Positions 36,567-48,475 of a DNA stretch of 64,000 nt are shown piece by piece. Under the pieces are notes generated by a model. That model did not search any database. It saw only the letters and a list, made by a program, of their open reading frames with translations, and had not been told where the DNA came from. This stretch comes from Microvelia longipes (lineage: Eukaryota; Arthropoda; Insecta; Hemiptera; Veliidae): positions 30,311,612 to 30,375,611 of the forward strand of contig JACMZG010001913.1 of NCBI GenBank assembly GCA_018340805.1, given 5' to 3'. The translations under genes were made by a program, and so were the position numbers. Positions within the stretch are counted from its first letter, which is position 1. Every line of letters begins with the position of its first letter.

Positions 36567-38100
36567 CCTAGAGCAGAGACTATAGATACTTAAACAGTAA
36601 GACTGTCGACTCAATGGTGGGAAAATTTGGATTCCGGTCGACACTAGCGCGGCGGGGGACCTACCTTTCAATTGAGTGGGCGTGCCTTGATTTCCCGCTT
36701 TTTGCCCACAGTCAGTTTGAAATTTAATTTTTATACTTTGTATAGTTATACTTCTAACTAACCCAACCACTTTAATCTTACACAGAACGCTTCTGATTAC
36801 TTTTAAGTTTTTCATTCAAGTAATTTATTAATTTAATTGATTCAATCAGGTAATAATGAAATAGTGGCTAAAGTTTACTCGTGGTAGAAGATAGATTTCG
36901 GCATTTAATGCAGCCTGTATTTTAATTACATCGGCAAAATGCGCACATGTAATTACCTGATAAAATCGACTAAATCAATCAATTAATTAAATGAAATTTA
37001 CACTTATCTGCCATCAGTAGCGTTCTCTGGAAGTTTTAAAAAAGCTTCTATTTACTTTTAGTATCTGAATTTTTGAAATACAGAACATGCAACGGCGAAC
37101 CGTTTTTGTGAAAAATACATACAGAAAACAATTATTTTATAATAATAATAAATGTAGCTGTCATAACCAAGAATTGTCATGGTATTCATAAATTTAAGTA
37201 TAAAAATATAATCAGTCATTTTTGGAAAGCTATTGGGGTTAGTTCATGAGTTGTCCGCACCGGTCCGCCGCAGCGCTATTTTTAGTAGCTTGCGATAATC
37301 GAATCCAAACTTTTTCTCATTTAAGTTAACCCCCCCTGCCCTAGAGACTGTAGATACTTAAACAGTAAGGCTGTACTCAATGTTGGGAAAATTTAGATTC
37401 CGGTCAACACTAGCCAAGCGCGGGACCTACCTTTTTATTGACGGGGCGTGGCATAATTTCCCGCTTTATGCCCAAAGTTAGTTTTAAATTAAATGTTTAT
37501 ACTTTGTGTAGTCAAACTTTTAACTAGCCGTACCGCTTCGCACGGCCTTCGTCGTCTTTAAACTTACACAGAACAGCTTCTAATTACTTCTAATTTTTTC
37601 ATTTAAGTAATTTCTTAATTAAATTGACTTAATCTGGTAATAATGAAATATTAGCTAAAGTTGATACGTACTAGAAGATAGATTTTTGCATATAATGCAG
37701 ACTGTATTTTAATTTTATCGGCAAGATGCTGCGCAAATGTGATTAATTGTAATTCCCTGATAAAATTGACTAAATCAATAAATTAAGTAAATGAAATGTA
37801 CACTTACCTGCTATCAGTAGCGTTGTGTGGAAGTTTTAAAAAGACTTCATTTTACTTTTAGTGTCTGAATATTTGTAATACAGAACAACAACCATTTTAT
37901 AATAACAATAAGTGTAGCTGTCATAACCAAAAATTCACATGGTATTCATAAACTTAAATATAAAATTATAATTGGTCATTTTTAAAAGCAATTGGGGTTA
38001 GTTTATAAGTTGTCCGCATCGGTCCGCGGCAGCGCTAATTTTTAGTAGCTTGCGGTAATCAAATCCAAACTTTTCCTCGTTTAAGTTAACCTCCCCTCCC
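36567..38100 (+). repeat. 0.77-kb repeat, two tandem units
   Basis: Unit 1 is about 36567-37337 and unit 2 about 37338-38100. Both start CTAGAGACTGTAGATACTTA or near, followed by AACAGTAAG, TGGGAAAATTTGGATTCCGG, TTTCCCGCTTT, GCATTTAATGCAG and GCTTGCG(A/G)TAATC before a C-rich junction. A third diverged copy is at 9481-10116. The minus-strand ORF at 36543-36815 has no recognisable domain. The class is unknown. Confidence 0.8.
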
Positions 38101-38929
38101 TGGTTTACCCTAAAAATGTGAAACCCGGGTTTGATCACAATATTCCGTTTTATGAATTTTTGTTCTGCTGAATGGTTTTAATCAAGCTGTATGTCTGACT
38201 GGGGTGTTTGTAATTGTAAGTAAAAGTTAGACTAAAGGTTTAGTTGTGCTGACCGCAAAGCGATATGGTTTTGACCGTGTCAAGAAATATACTATTATAC
38301 ACTAGATTAAATTTGATTTTATACTACAATATACCCTTTTGCTGAGTCATTAAAAAATGTATGTTATTAATTTTGATCAGTGATAGTTGGTTTACACCAA
38401 TAAGGTGAATCAATGACAAATCGATCCGCAACATTTTATTTTAATATTGGTTCTCATTTAAAGAATATTATCTTTTAGATTTTTAAACTATAATTTTAAT
38501 CTTTCTTTCTGTTTTTCGACGTACGGAATTTCGTCAGATAGTGTGACACATAAAATGTAGTTCTATCAAATCAAGCTGATAGAGTTTATTACGTGATTCA
38601 AATGGAGGGTTTTTATTTATAAAACCAAATTTTTGTTGACATGTTAGGTTATAGTCCGGCGGTGACGTCATTGCAGGAATCAGTATAGACAATTTACATC
38701 ATTATACTAACAAATTAGAGAATTACTACGTAAAAAAGAGACATTTTAAAATAAAATTTTCAGAAATTTATACCTCAGGATACAACAACCATTGAGATTT
38801 AACACGGCAATTTTCATTTAGATATGTTTGAAATCAAATAAATGGAGTTTTATCGTTAACCTCGAGAATGTTTTTTGTGAGTTTATGTATAATTTATAGC
38901 CAACCTGCGTTTGTAAGCTTTTTGGCTCT

Positions 38930-38992
38930 GTGATTAAAGTGGTTGCTCGGAATCTCGCAGTTTGTCGGTTCGAATCCCGACGGGACATAATC
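38930..38992 (+). repeat. tRNA-like sequence (SINE head or decayed tRNA)
   Basis: GGCTCTGTGATTAAAGTGG resembles an A box, and GTCGGTTCGAATCCCGAC contains a B box with a 5-bp T-stem around an 8-base loop. The acceptor and anticodon stems do not pair well, so a functional tRNA is unlikely. Confidence 0.5.
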
Positions 38993-39119
38993 ATTTTTTA
39001 GTTTATTTTTATTCTTTTGAATATTTCTATACGTGTCTGATTTTCGATCGATTGGATAAAACATTTTTCCCTGTTTTATACATTTTCAAAATTATTGCTT
39101 GTGGTTATTGATGTAAAAA

Positions 39120-39330
39120 CAATATTTACCGAATAGCACAACTAAATATAAAAATTGATTTTTGTACCAAGTTTTAACTCTGTACCATAAATTCTCTGAG
39201 TGCTATGATGGTAAGGCACACTCACAAATACAGACAGACAACTTTTTGAAAACTACTTAGGAAGTAAATCTCGGTTTCAAATGTTCCGTACAGACGCAAT
39301 ACTTTTCCAACATGTACTTTTAAACAAGAA
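39120..39330 (-). repeat. dispersed repeat R1, partial minus copy
   Basis: Contains, reversed, the GTTGTGCTATTC, AACTTGGTACAAAAATCAAT, CTCTGTTATC-like and GAAACCGAG segments of R1. Confidence 0.6.
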
Positions 39331-39470
39331 TTTTTTTGTTTACAATTCATGATTTTCAATGAAAGTTGCCTATATCGATTCCTGCAATGACGTCACGCCA
39401 TTCATAAAAAAAGTCAGGTTATAACCCCCGACTGCATTTAGATTGTTTACATCGAACTGAATCCCCTTAT

Positions 39471-40489
39471 CAATTTACTTGGTATCAAATTACTTTTTCT
39501 TATAATTTGAAGTATCGCACCGATAGTATATATTTTTGCCAATAAGTTAAAATATTTAAGTTAAATACTTACTTTCTTACTAATCAGGTTTATCGAACCG
39601 TAGTCTGTTCATTGTCTTGCCAACTTTTTTTCTCCAAGTATCTCTATCTATCCAGCCATTAACTGAAATGTTTGCTATCTCGGTGTCTTTTTTTACTCAC
39701 TCCATCCATTTAAGCTAAATTCTTTTTAGAATTTTTACTACTTCATTTTACATCTGATTTTTACTAAAAAAAATTCTTTTTTTCGCCATCTACAGAATTC
39801 CGTTGATCGAAACCCCTAGAGAGTTATAGTCCTTCGACGTGCATAAAATTAAAAGTCAATATTTTTAATGAAGCGAAAGATATCAAAATTAAATTTAGTG
39901 AATCGATTTACCGTGTAAAAAATACTTCTACTTTATTTAAATTTCAATTTAATTAGTTAAATTTTTTTAACTTAAACCTCGATTTCGGGGTTTTAGAGGG
40001 AACACAATACCTTTCCTATTTATAAGAACGGTATCAGATGAGAAAAACTGAAAAGCTTTTTAAAAAAACAACATTTATCAAATCTCCCAGATATACATAT
40101 ATTTAAAGTATCCAACCATGAGTTTTTTATAGTGGGGTTTTTAAAAACGAAATTAAATTTATACTGGCACAAATATTTTTATTTGATTCATTTTTATTTT
40201 ATTTCTGTATAAATAATTGCTGTTAGGTGAGGTATATTTTTACAACATATATAATAAACAAAATGTTATATTGAGAGGTTGTATCGTTTTACATGTTTTT
40301 ACTTTTTGGATAAAAAATATATTTGTGTCTCACTAGAGAGCATATGTGATATTCAGTTAAAGAGCAATATTACAATGCCAGATGTTAATAATTGCAAATA
40401 TGTTTAAAATTACTGTATGTTTTGGAAGAAAATTTAGAGTCTTGAATATCTTCCTCCACAAAATTTGATTTGTTAAATTTTCATAGTTA
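39471..40489. other. AT-rich DNA, no gene seen
   Basis: No feature recognised. Confidence 0.6.
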
Positions 40490-41370
40490 ATTTTCCTCAT
40501 TTATACCGTTGGTATAATATAGAAAAAGTATTTAAAAGTATTTAAAAATATTTAAAGTATTTAAAAGTATTTAAAGTTTGTAAAAAAATCCAGAACTGGG
40601 TTGTAACTAGAATCATCCGATTAATTGTTTTAAAAACCTCCTAGGGTGTTTTCACAAAGTTTTGTGTCTCTATGTGAGTGTATGTGCGTGTGTGTGTCTG
40701 TTATTATCGGATCTCCCAGTGTATTTACACTAGAGAGTTAAAACTGTGTTTAAAAATTAGGTGTAGGTGTGCTATCAGTAAAATAATATCTATGACGTCA
40801 TAAACAACAATAACGACTTAGCTAATTTTCAAAACATCATTAAATGCAAAAAATGTTTCGGTCAATTTAAGATCTTACACACTACATTAAATGTATAAGA
40901 CTAACATATGTGCTAAGTTTCATTTCATTATCAGCATTTTGATCAGATGACGTGTGTACGTTTTTAAAAAAATGTATATGTAATGTATATGTAATGTAAT
41001 GTATTTTTTTTTATATCTGGAAAATAACTTCATTAAGTTTAAATTTGGTACAAGTGTATACCTTAGTGTAATAAATGAGTATACTAAGTTTCGTTTCAAT
41101 ACAAGTATATCCATGATTTTTGTTGTATAAAAAAACTTTAAACATCATCTAGCGTGGTCAGTGCATTTATGGGTGACCGCTGGAAATGAAACGGATGTAT
41201 TGACCAATTGAGCAGCGAGACCGAAGACGTGCAGTATAAATTTAACGACTTGTATATTCTGAGGACGAGCGAAACGAACCCGAAGTTGAGAGGATAAGCG
41301 TAGCGAATCCGATGTAATGAGAAAAAGTTCAGATACACTGTACTCGATGTTTTTGCTTTTTTGGAGGAAG
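40490..41370 (+). repeat. dispersed repeat R1, near-complete copy
   Basis: The order is CTCATTTATACCG at the head, a TATTTAAAAG microsatellite (40524-40580), GTGTGTGTCTGTTATTATCGG, ACTAGAGAGTTAAAACT, CTATGACGTCATAAAC, TTTCATTTCATTATCAGC, GTGTATACCTTAGTG, a GTGGTCAGTGCATTTATGGG segment, one to two units of the GAGGACGAGCGAAACGA type, and a tail TGTACTCGATG. No ORF is conserved between copies. It is about 0.88 kb, probably a non-autonomous transposon of unknown class. Confidence 0.7.
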
Positions 41371-42231
41371 CGGAGGGAGAAGATTTTTGTCATTATTTAT
41401 TTAGTACCCAAAATACAACAACTATGCAAGTAATTGTTGTAATGTAATGCTAGTGTAGAGATATAGAATTATCACTCCTCCCCACGGCACAGAGTTTTCA
41501 CTCTCTTGTGAGGAGTAGCCTAAGTTAATAATTTGCATAGTTTTAAGTTAAAATTTGTAATAATTTTAATATGTATTTATTTAATAAAAGGTTTTTAAAA
41601 AAAAAAAAAATTGCCTATAAATAGATGATAAGACTTATAAATGTCAGCTAAAAGTTATATGTTATGTTATGTTAATGTTATTTGGTGGTTAGTATTTATC
41701 AGTAACGGTGAATAGAATATACAGCAAATATATACTCCAGCTTTAAGCAATTATGCTTCTTAGAGGTAGTGTAGTAGATTTATTAACCTGTAACTATAAG
41801 TATAAATTTATTGTAAAAATGTTTATTGATTATTAAATTTTGTATTTCGTTGATGTATATTCTTAACAATGAAACAAATTAGTATATGTATAATAAAGCA
41901 AACTAAAACAAACTTTAATATTTAATCAATTTAATTGTATTGATTTTCATTTAACATAGGCTAAAAACTATTAAATTTCTAACATATAAGTTTAAGATGA
42001 TCATGTGTATAATTGTTTATAATGTTAAAGAATTCCCTCTCTGCAGCACATGTTTTATTGCTGAGGACACTTATTGCTTTTATTTTATTTTTTTCGAATA
42101 TGTTCATAGAAAATTAGTTAATAGAGGGCAGAATTGCATTATTTTAGGCTTGGGACTTACTGATCAAGAATGTTTAAATATTTTTTAAGTTTATATTACA
42201 CACACACATCATATATATATATATTATATAT

Positions 42232-42275
<44 letters not shown>

Positions 42276-42850
42276 TGTACGAAATTGTTTCTAGAAGTCT
42301 CTAGTCTCTATGAGAAACTCTATGATAATTTTGGAACGCTTTCTCGGATAAAAATGATGCTTGGAACAAATATCGAACTAGCTAATGTTTCAATTCTAAG
42401 TTATGACTGATAATTTCCTCGGCTTCGCCTCGGGTGGTGATTACGAGGGGAAAAATATAACTTTATTTCCAAGGTGGGTTTAAGATCTTTTCTCCAGACA
42501 TTGTCGCCATTTAATTATTATTCTCACTTTCATACGTTTTGTTGTATATTTTTTTAATCTTTTTGGTAGGGTCCCCTAACAGATTTTGGTTGTGCTGTCT
42601 CCCTCCAAAGAATTATCAACATTTGTTTATTCTTTAAGCAGCTTCTTCTGATCTCAAAATGTATTGTGTGCCAATATTTTTTTTTGGTCGGGTCCCCCTC
42701 ATAAATTTTCCACAGTGCCGCCTGTGGAAGTGTAACACAATTGTATTGGTTCACTCAGAGGATACCAGTACAAAAATGAAATTCAATTCAGAGGATACCA
42801 ATTCCGCAAAAATGAATATAACTGGTCTAACCTCAATACTAGGAAACACT
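41371..42850. other. AT-rich DNA, no gene seen
   Basis: Only the TA tract at 42212 stands out. Short ORFs on opposite strands at 42.55-43.2 kb overlap and carry no domain. Confidence 0.6.
42212..42273. repeat. (TA)n microsatellite
   Basis: TA units broken by TATTATA steps. Confidence 0.95.
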
Positions 42851-42900
42851 TTTTACTCCCAAGGGAGAAAAGGTTACTTTTCACTCCCTTGGGAGTAAAA
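42851..42900. repeat. 17-bp perfect hairpin
   Basis: TTTTACTCCCAAGGGAG (42851-42867) pairs with CTCCCTTGGGAGTAAAA (42884-42900). Two 11-base palindromic steps lie inside. Confidence 0.7.
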
Positions 42901-42959
42901 TGTAACTTTTCTACACCGTCAACATTATACACAGTAAAATGTTGTAAAAAAAGTAACAT

Positions 42960-43140
42960 TATACACCGCTCGAAAATAAAATTTATTATCAGCATTAGTT
43001 TCAGTTTTATCGATGGGTTTTACCGACTTATTCAACTCTATGTAAACAAACGTTTTTTGACTAATAAATTTTAAAATTGGCTCATATCGTGGTAGTATGC
43101 CACTTATATAAACTAGTAATATGACAAACTGATATAGAAC
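42960..43140 (+). repeat. dispersed repeat R2, partial copy
   Basis: It shares ATTATCAGCATTAGTTTC, ATGTAAACAAACG and TATATAAACTAGTAATATGA with the R2 copy at 20.3-20.65 kb. Confidence 0.5.
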
Positions 43141-43146
43141 AACAAC

Positions 43147-43182
43147 TTGTGTAATGGTCCACACTGGGGGACCATTACACAA
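43147..43182. repeat. 14-bp perfect hairpin
   Basis: TTGTGTAATGGTCC pairs with GGACCATTACACAA around an 8-base loop. It sits at the end of the R2 copy. Confidence 0.65.
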
Positions 43183-44224
43183 AAAATGTATTATTATTAC
43201 TAGTGATCGGTGATAGTTGATTTGAAATCATAAGCTACTGGATCCTTATGAAAGAATAAATAAAACTATGTTGACATTAAACCTATTTGTTAAATCTGGT
43301 GTGGAAGTCTACAAGTTGCATTAATTGCACTCGTTTGAAGCTTTGTTTGCGCTAAATTTTAGAGCATTTCTTTGTAATATTTAGAAAAACATTAATGACG
43401 AGATGTTTTGCTAATGCCCAGATTTATAATATTTACCAAAAACTTAAGTAAAAATTGGATTAATAATCAAGAAAGCACAAAATTCAAAGATTCGCCCGGC
43501 TTGAGAACCTCCGCGTCTGGATTATTTTCTTTATGCTAAACCCCTAAAATCAATAAAATGCTGAAAATCAATAAAAATAATAGACACTATATGCTATAAT
43601 TAGCTCCTTATGCTTCAATAAGAGCCAACAAACCTTACTAACCACATTGTAAGTAATAACTAACTCCCTATCCATATCACTTTTTTTAAATTGTTACTTT
43701 TTTCACTTATATGAAAACCCTCTTCAAATTCACTCTATATTATTATTTTAGTCTATTTTAATATTTATTAAAAACATAAAATCATTATTTTTTAAGTAAA
43801 TTAATATTTAAGTTAGTATTACAAGCGCAGTTCTCCCTTCTTTTTCAAGAACTAAAACAGGGGGTGCTTTATTGTAACAACTTTATGTAAGATGTTTAAA
43901 TAAAGGAATTAATATTGAAAAAAAAATAAAAAAATAACTCCGGCATTAGGAATTTAATATTAAATTTGCATCTTAGTTATTTAACTAAGACACTATTACC
44001 AGAAGTAGTAAACCATCATTTTAATTTTCTTATATTAAATTGTTAAAAACAAAGTTCATTCCCGCTCTATAAGTAACTTTCAGAGCTATCTCTGATTCTA
44101 ATTTCAGTTTAACCCTTAAGGTTCGAAATGTGCTTATTCAAAAATGTCACTCCAGTCTGTAGATAACTCCTTTCTGCGGTAACTAGATGGGAATCAAGTT
44201 TACTACAACTCAAGTATTATTTTA
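43183..44224. other. AT-rich DNA with family A end relic
   Basis: TTCGCCCGGCTTGAGAACC and CCGCGTCTGGATTATTTTCT (43492-43531) resemble an inverted family A end. GTGCTTTATTGTAACAAC (43868) resembles an LTR edge. Confidence 0.45.
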
Positions 44225-44995
44225 AATTTGCTACGCTCATACTCCCTACTTCGGACTTGCTTCGCTCGTCCTCAGATAGTAAAAATATTTTTTTATTCAT
44301 CCAGACATTGACTTCTCTGGATACTACTTAACTTTTATGATTAACAAAAATATGTAGATATTGCCTTATTAGATGCGTACCTAATCACAAATTGATCAGC
44401 AGTTTTTCTACGTTTTGCGAATTTTATATAAAAGTCATTATTGTCAGTTATTGACTTTAAAACAATTATTTTTTAAATGGCACCAAGCTGATAAAATTTA
44501 TAAGGTGATTCAATTAAAGGGTTTTTATAACTAAAATCATTTTTTTGACATATTAATAGTCCGAAATTGTCGTCATTGCAGGAATAAATAGTAAATTTGC
44601 AATGTTGACCGCCTATATAGATTCCTGCAATGACGTCACACGACATTCATAAAAACGTCAGGTTATAACCTCCGAATGCGTTTAGTTTGTTTACATCGAA
44701 TTAAATCACCTTATACATTTCTAACATCTTGAAACGGCACAACTAAACTTAAAACTTTGTTTTTGTACTAAGGTTCAACTCTATTGCTTAACAGCGATGG
44801 GGAGTTACAATAATACCGGCACGCAGACACGCACACTTACTCTCACAAGTTTGTCTGTCAGAGACAGACAACTTAGTGATAGCCACAAAGGAAGTTTTAA
44901 AAACACCTGAAACAGACAAGTATGGTGTAATCCCGGTTTCGGATATTTTCACAGCACTTTTCCTGCATACTTACGGCATAAAACAGAAAAAGTAA
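44225..44995 (-). repeat. dispersed repeat R1, minus copy interrupted by a MITE
   Basis: The tail-type sequence (reverse of GAGGACGAGCGAAGCAAGTCC) is at 44250-44280. The head-type sequence (reverse of GAAACCGGGATT, AAGTGCTGTG) is at 44920-44990. MITE M1 occupies 44500-44714 between them. Confidence 0.55.
44500..44714. mobile_element. MITE family M1, compact copy (215 bp)
   Basis: It starts ATAAGGTGATTCAATTAA and ends with the inverse TTAAATCACCTTAT. A second inverted pair, GTCATTGCAGGAAT and ATTCCTGCAATGAC, lies near the centre. It holds the palindrome TGACGTCA-like core (GACGTCAC on the right). No ORF. Confidence 0.75.
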
Positions 44996-46700
44996 AATGT
45001 TTTAGATGCTCTTTGCCCGATAGAGTAAGAGGACTATTTTTCAAAGAACAGATAAAAATAAAGCTTTTTTTGGAAAGGGGTGCTTATATATAACTTGATG
45101 AGGTTATATAACCTTTTCCTTACATACCCTTGTTTGCTTTGCCTATAAAAAATTATCTTCGCCATTGCTAATTAGCGAATTTCTACGTAAGTAAATTCGC
45201 TGACTATATTTCTGAACTATATTTTCAAAATCCACTTAACTTCAGTCTTTAAAATGCCTCGCGTAATTAAAACGTTTTTCAAACTTAATTAAGTCTAGGA
45301 CATTGTAGTTTCCAACTTCAATCACAGAGTTGTTGAAAATTGAAATTTTACTAAGAATGAAGAGATAAGTTCTTTCAGTGATAATTTTACAAAAGTGAGA
45401 CGAATAGAAAATGTCTAAAAAATTATTTATTATAAACTAGCTTGATGGGAATTCCTTGAACTGCTTTCAACCTATCTAAATATAAATAATATAAACTTCC
45501 ATTATTTAAACAATTTACAATTTTATAGAAAATAATATTTCTCTAGATTTGGTTGCTTCTGTCTTCGGCGCACTTAAATTCAGTCTCTGCCTACATCTGA
45601 ATCAATAGTAATATTAAATCATAGATCTAAATTCTTCTTTTAATGAATCTAAGTACTTCTTATATTATAAATCTCAACGGAATCTCAAGTAAAGTAACCT
45701 AGATTTAATTAATTATTAATTAAACCTAACCTTTAATTAATTTATTAATTATTAATTAATAAATTAAACCTAATGTTTAATTATTAATTAAACATTATTT
45801 TTCGCTTTTGCAACTACATTTTAGTATAGTCTTTGGCTGTCCCATTAAGTATAGTTGCATTTCGTTGATTTTTTTGTCAAATTATAACATTTCTTTTTAA
45901 AATAGAAGAATCAAATTTTACGAATGATTCTAACTGACATTACCTATATTTCTTTTACAAATTATTTTCTTGGAGAAAAATGCCCTTTTTTGAGATAGAG
46001 AATACAAACCATAGAGACAGAGACATATTATTATTAGAGGAGTCTTATTGGTTGAAATATGAAACATCCAAAAAGTAATTCGAACATCTTCGACTATTCA
46101 TATAATCAAATTAACAGAACAAAATTAGTTTAATTTAGTATGTGTAATAAACAGATGTCAATTGATTTATTATAACGCAAGGATCTTGAATAAAGTAGAT
46201 GACTTTAATAAAACAAGAGAAGCTTGCTTCTCAACTTTCATCTAGTGAATGTTACATTTGTGGTGCTTGTTACGTCATTATTGCTTACTTAATTTTAAAT
46301 TGTGGATTGTACTTAGCCACTTTAGTTAGTAATAATTTAAGCTTGTTTATAACCTTCTCAAGCAATAAACAATGGGAAACCATTGAGAGGTAAGTTTGCC
46401 CTAAAATTTAAGACCTGCGCTGTTATAAGAATTGTAAGCATGCGCAGTTTGTACCAAGCATGTGCAGTTGGTTTTTGACGTATGCTTTGTGTTGAATTCT
46501 CTCTATTTTAGTTTTCGATGGGGTCACTATTTTGTATGGCAAATCGACTTAGTGCTTCATCCCTTTTATTCAAGATCCTTTTTATAACATTACCCTACCC
46601 TTAGAAAAGGTTCCAATTAGTTTAAATAGAGCTTGAGCCCCAAAGAGATGTTTTAAGCTTCACAATGTATTGAGATATGCTATATCCCCTCTATATTACA
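44996..46700. other. AT-rich DNA, no gene seen
   Basis: A hairpin with TAGCGAATTT and AAATTCGCTGA (45173-45200) matches the family A terminal hairpin. TTTTAAGC...AATGTATTGAGATATGCTAT (46650-46685) recurs in diverged form at 63735-63765. The 64-codon ORF 46199-46393 ends near a GGTAAGT, but I see no supporting exon features. Confidence 0.55.
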
Positions 46701-46740
46701 TATGTGGTGCTGCCATATTCCTCTATGGCAGCACCACATA
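46701..46740. ncRNA. 17-bp perfect GC-rich hairpin, function unknown
   Basis: TATGTGGTGCTGCCATA (46701-46717) pairs perfectly with 46724-46740 around TTCCTC. It is unusually GC-rich for this region. The stem is short for a typical animal microRNA precursor, so it is listed only as a structured element. A transposon end duplication is equally possible. Confidence 0.3.
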
Positions 46741-47224
46741 CTTTTTCTTGCATTAAACGTCTTTACAATCCTCGCCTAAAATAAAAGAAAGAAAAATTCT
46801 AAAATTCACCCACAAATTTATTGTTAACTGCTTTGAATTTATTTTAAACAAATTAGGGAGAGTTGTAATAAAGAATGAGTTATGTTGGTATTAAGGAAAA
46901 AACTTAAAACGCTAAATTTACCCTAATTGCTAAAACGTTTAGTAAAGAAATTGTTAATCTCGATTAGAGGCAAGGTTATCTTGTGCTACCATAGTAGTAA
47001 TCGCGCTTCCATGGCAGCATCTCCTATTTTTTTACTCTAACCGTAAAGACTTAGTAATAAATTTATATCTTATTTATCTCTGAAAGATTTAAATATATTT
47101 TAATTTTTTAACAGTTTAAGGAATTTTTTTAAAAAAAATACAATTTTGTGGTCGTCGGCATAAAAACAGTGGGTGGGACAATAGGATTCCAACTTTTTTC
47201 AAAATAATAATAATAATAACACAC

Positions 47225-47425
<201 letters not shown>

Positions 47426-47455
47426 CAAATAGCACTTATTGACCATACGTAAAAA

Positions 47456-47627
47456 AAAATAGTAAAAAGTTATGAGTTATTGGTCATGATAAATAAAACA
47501 ATATTTAAACTTTCGACCGTATGAGTTTGTTATTAAACACTTTCTGATGAAGACCTAATCATACGGTCGAAAGCTTAAATGTTGTTTATTTGTCATGACC
47601 AAAACCTCATAACTTTTTTACTATTTT
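47456..47627. mobile_element. palindromic element with hammerhead-like core (family H2)
   Basis: The left arm 47456-47525 and right arm 47560-47627 are imperfect inverted copies of about 68 bases, around a 34-base loop. The loop and right arm together give CTGATGA (47544-47550), A, GACC, a 9-base loop, GGTC and GAAAGC. This is the order of a hammerhead with minimal stem III. Long TA/ATAC tracts flank both sides. A related but degenerate sequence is at 31530-31590 on the minus strand. Confidence 0.7.
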
Positions 47628-47629
47628 AT

Positions 47630-47643
47630 ATATACATACATAC

Positions 47644-47715
<72 letters not shown>

Positions 47716-47720
47716 GTATG

Positions 47721-47769
<49 letters not shown>

Positions 47770-47815
47770 TATATTACATATACATATGTATGTATTATAT
47801 ACATGTATACACAAT
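47630..47815. repeat. (TA)n / ATAC microsatellite, right of the palindrome
   Basis: TA tract with CATATGTATG blocks at both ends, themselves near mirror images of each other. Confidence 0.95.
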
Positions 47816-48089
47816 TAACATTAATTTACTAATAGTGCTGATGACGAGAGTCTATCAAATGTGAACATTTAAAGAGAAGTTGTACTTAAACAAATCGAGG
47901 TGTACGATTTGTATGGCAATGCTTTCTATAAGATGCTGTTAATTTCATATTGACTCTTGATGAACTCTAGACATTATTGTTTTTGACTTAATTTGGTTTT
48001 TTTGGATAAACGATTGATCGGGTTTTTAATTCCAATCCTTTCATTTTTCCTCTTTTATATCGTAAGCATATCCGAAACTTATTTTTGTG

Positions 48090-48265
48090 CGAAAAAAATA
48101 TAAACCAGTATTTCACCTGAATTATCCGTTTGAATTGTTTTTCACAAATAGTGCTGTTTTTATGTGTGTGTCTTTCTGTTATCATCTGACTCCTAGAGTA
48201 TTTATGCTAGAGAGTTGAAACTTATTACAAAAATCAATTTTTAAGTTTGGTATGCAATGTCGTTT
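48090..48265 (+). repeat. dispersed repeat R1, head-side fragment
   Basis: Carries GTGTGTGTCTTTCTGTTATC, ACTAGAGAGTTGAAACTTAT-like sequence (as GCTAGAGAGTTGAAACT) and AAAAATCAATTTTTAAGTTT. The matching tail is at 48830-48985. Confidence 0.55.
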
Positions 48266-48324
48266 GTAAGATTAATTTTTCCTGCGACTTAAGTTGTGAA
48301 TTAGGTTGCGACCTGGTCCCATAA

Positions 48325-48475
48325 ACGTGTTTTAACGTCCTAATGGACGTAAAACTCATATTTACGACCCTAGGAACATAAAACACATATTTACGTCCAT
48401 AGGGACGTAAGCCACATATTTACGTCAATAGAGACGAAAAAACACATATTTACGTTCCCAGAGACGTAAAATTTG
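48325..48475 (+). repeat. ~37-bp minisatellite, about four units
   Basis: Units of AACACATATTTACGTCC plus ATAGGGACGTAA, each with an internal ACGTCC...GGACGT dyad, repeated about four times with variation. Confidence 0.85.

Larger units (their letters stand above)
38588..39470. mobile_element. MITE family M1, copy with 0.7-kb internal insert
   Basis: The ends ACGTGATTCAAATG (left) and CATCGAACTGAATCCCCTTA (right), with inner inverted segments GTGACGTCATTGCAGGAAT (38662-38680) and ATTCCTGCAATGACGTCAC, match the compact copy at 44500-44714. The interior here holds a tRNA-like segment (38930-38990) and an R1 fragment (39120-39330) that the compact copy lacks. Confidence 0.65.

Noticed and set aside
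38930..38992. Functional tRNA gene
   Set aside because: Only A and B box-like segments fit; the T loop has eight bases and the acceptor and anticodon stems fail.
46199..46393. 64-codon ORF with a hydrophobic stretch and a nearby GGTAAGT
   Set aside because: No recognisable family, no acceptor or partner exon; such ORFs are expected by chance at this length.
46701..46740. microRNA precursor
   Set aside because: A 17-bp stem with a 6-base loop is too short for a standard animal precursor, and no evidence of a longer extension.
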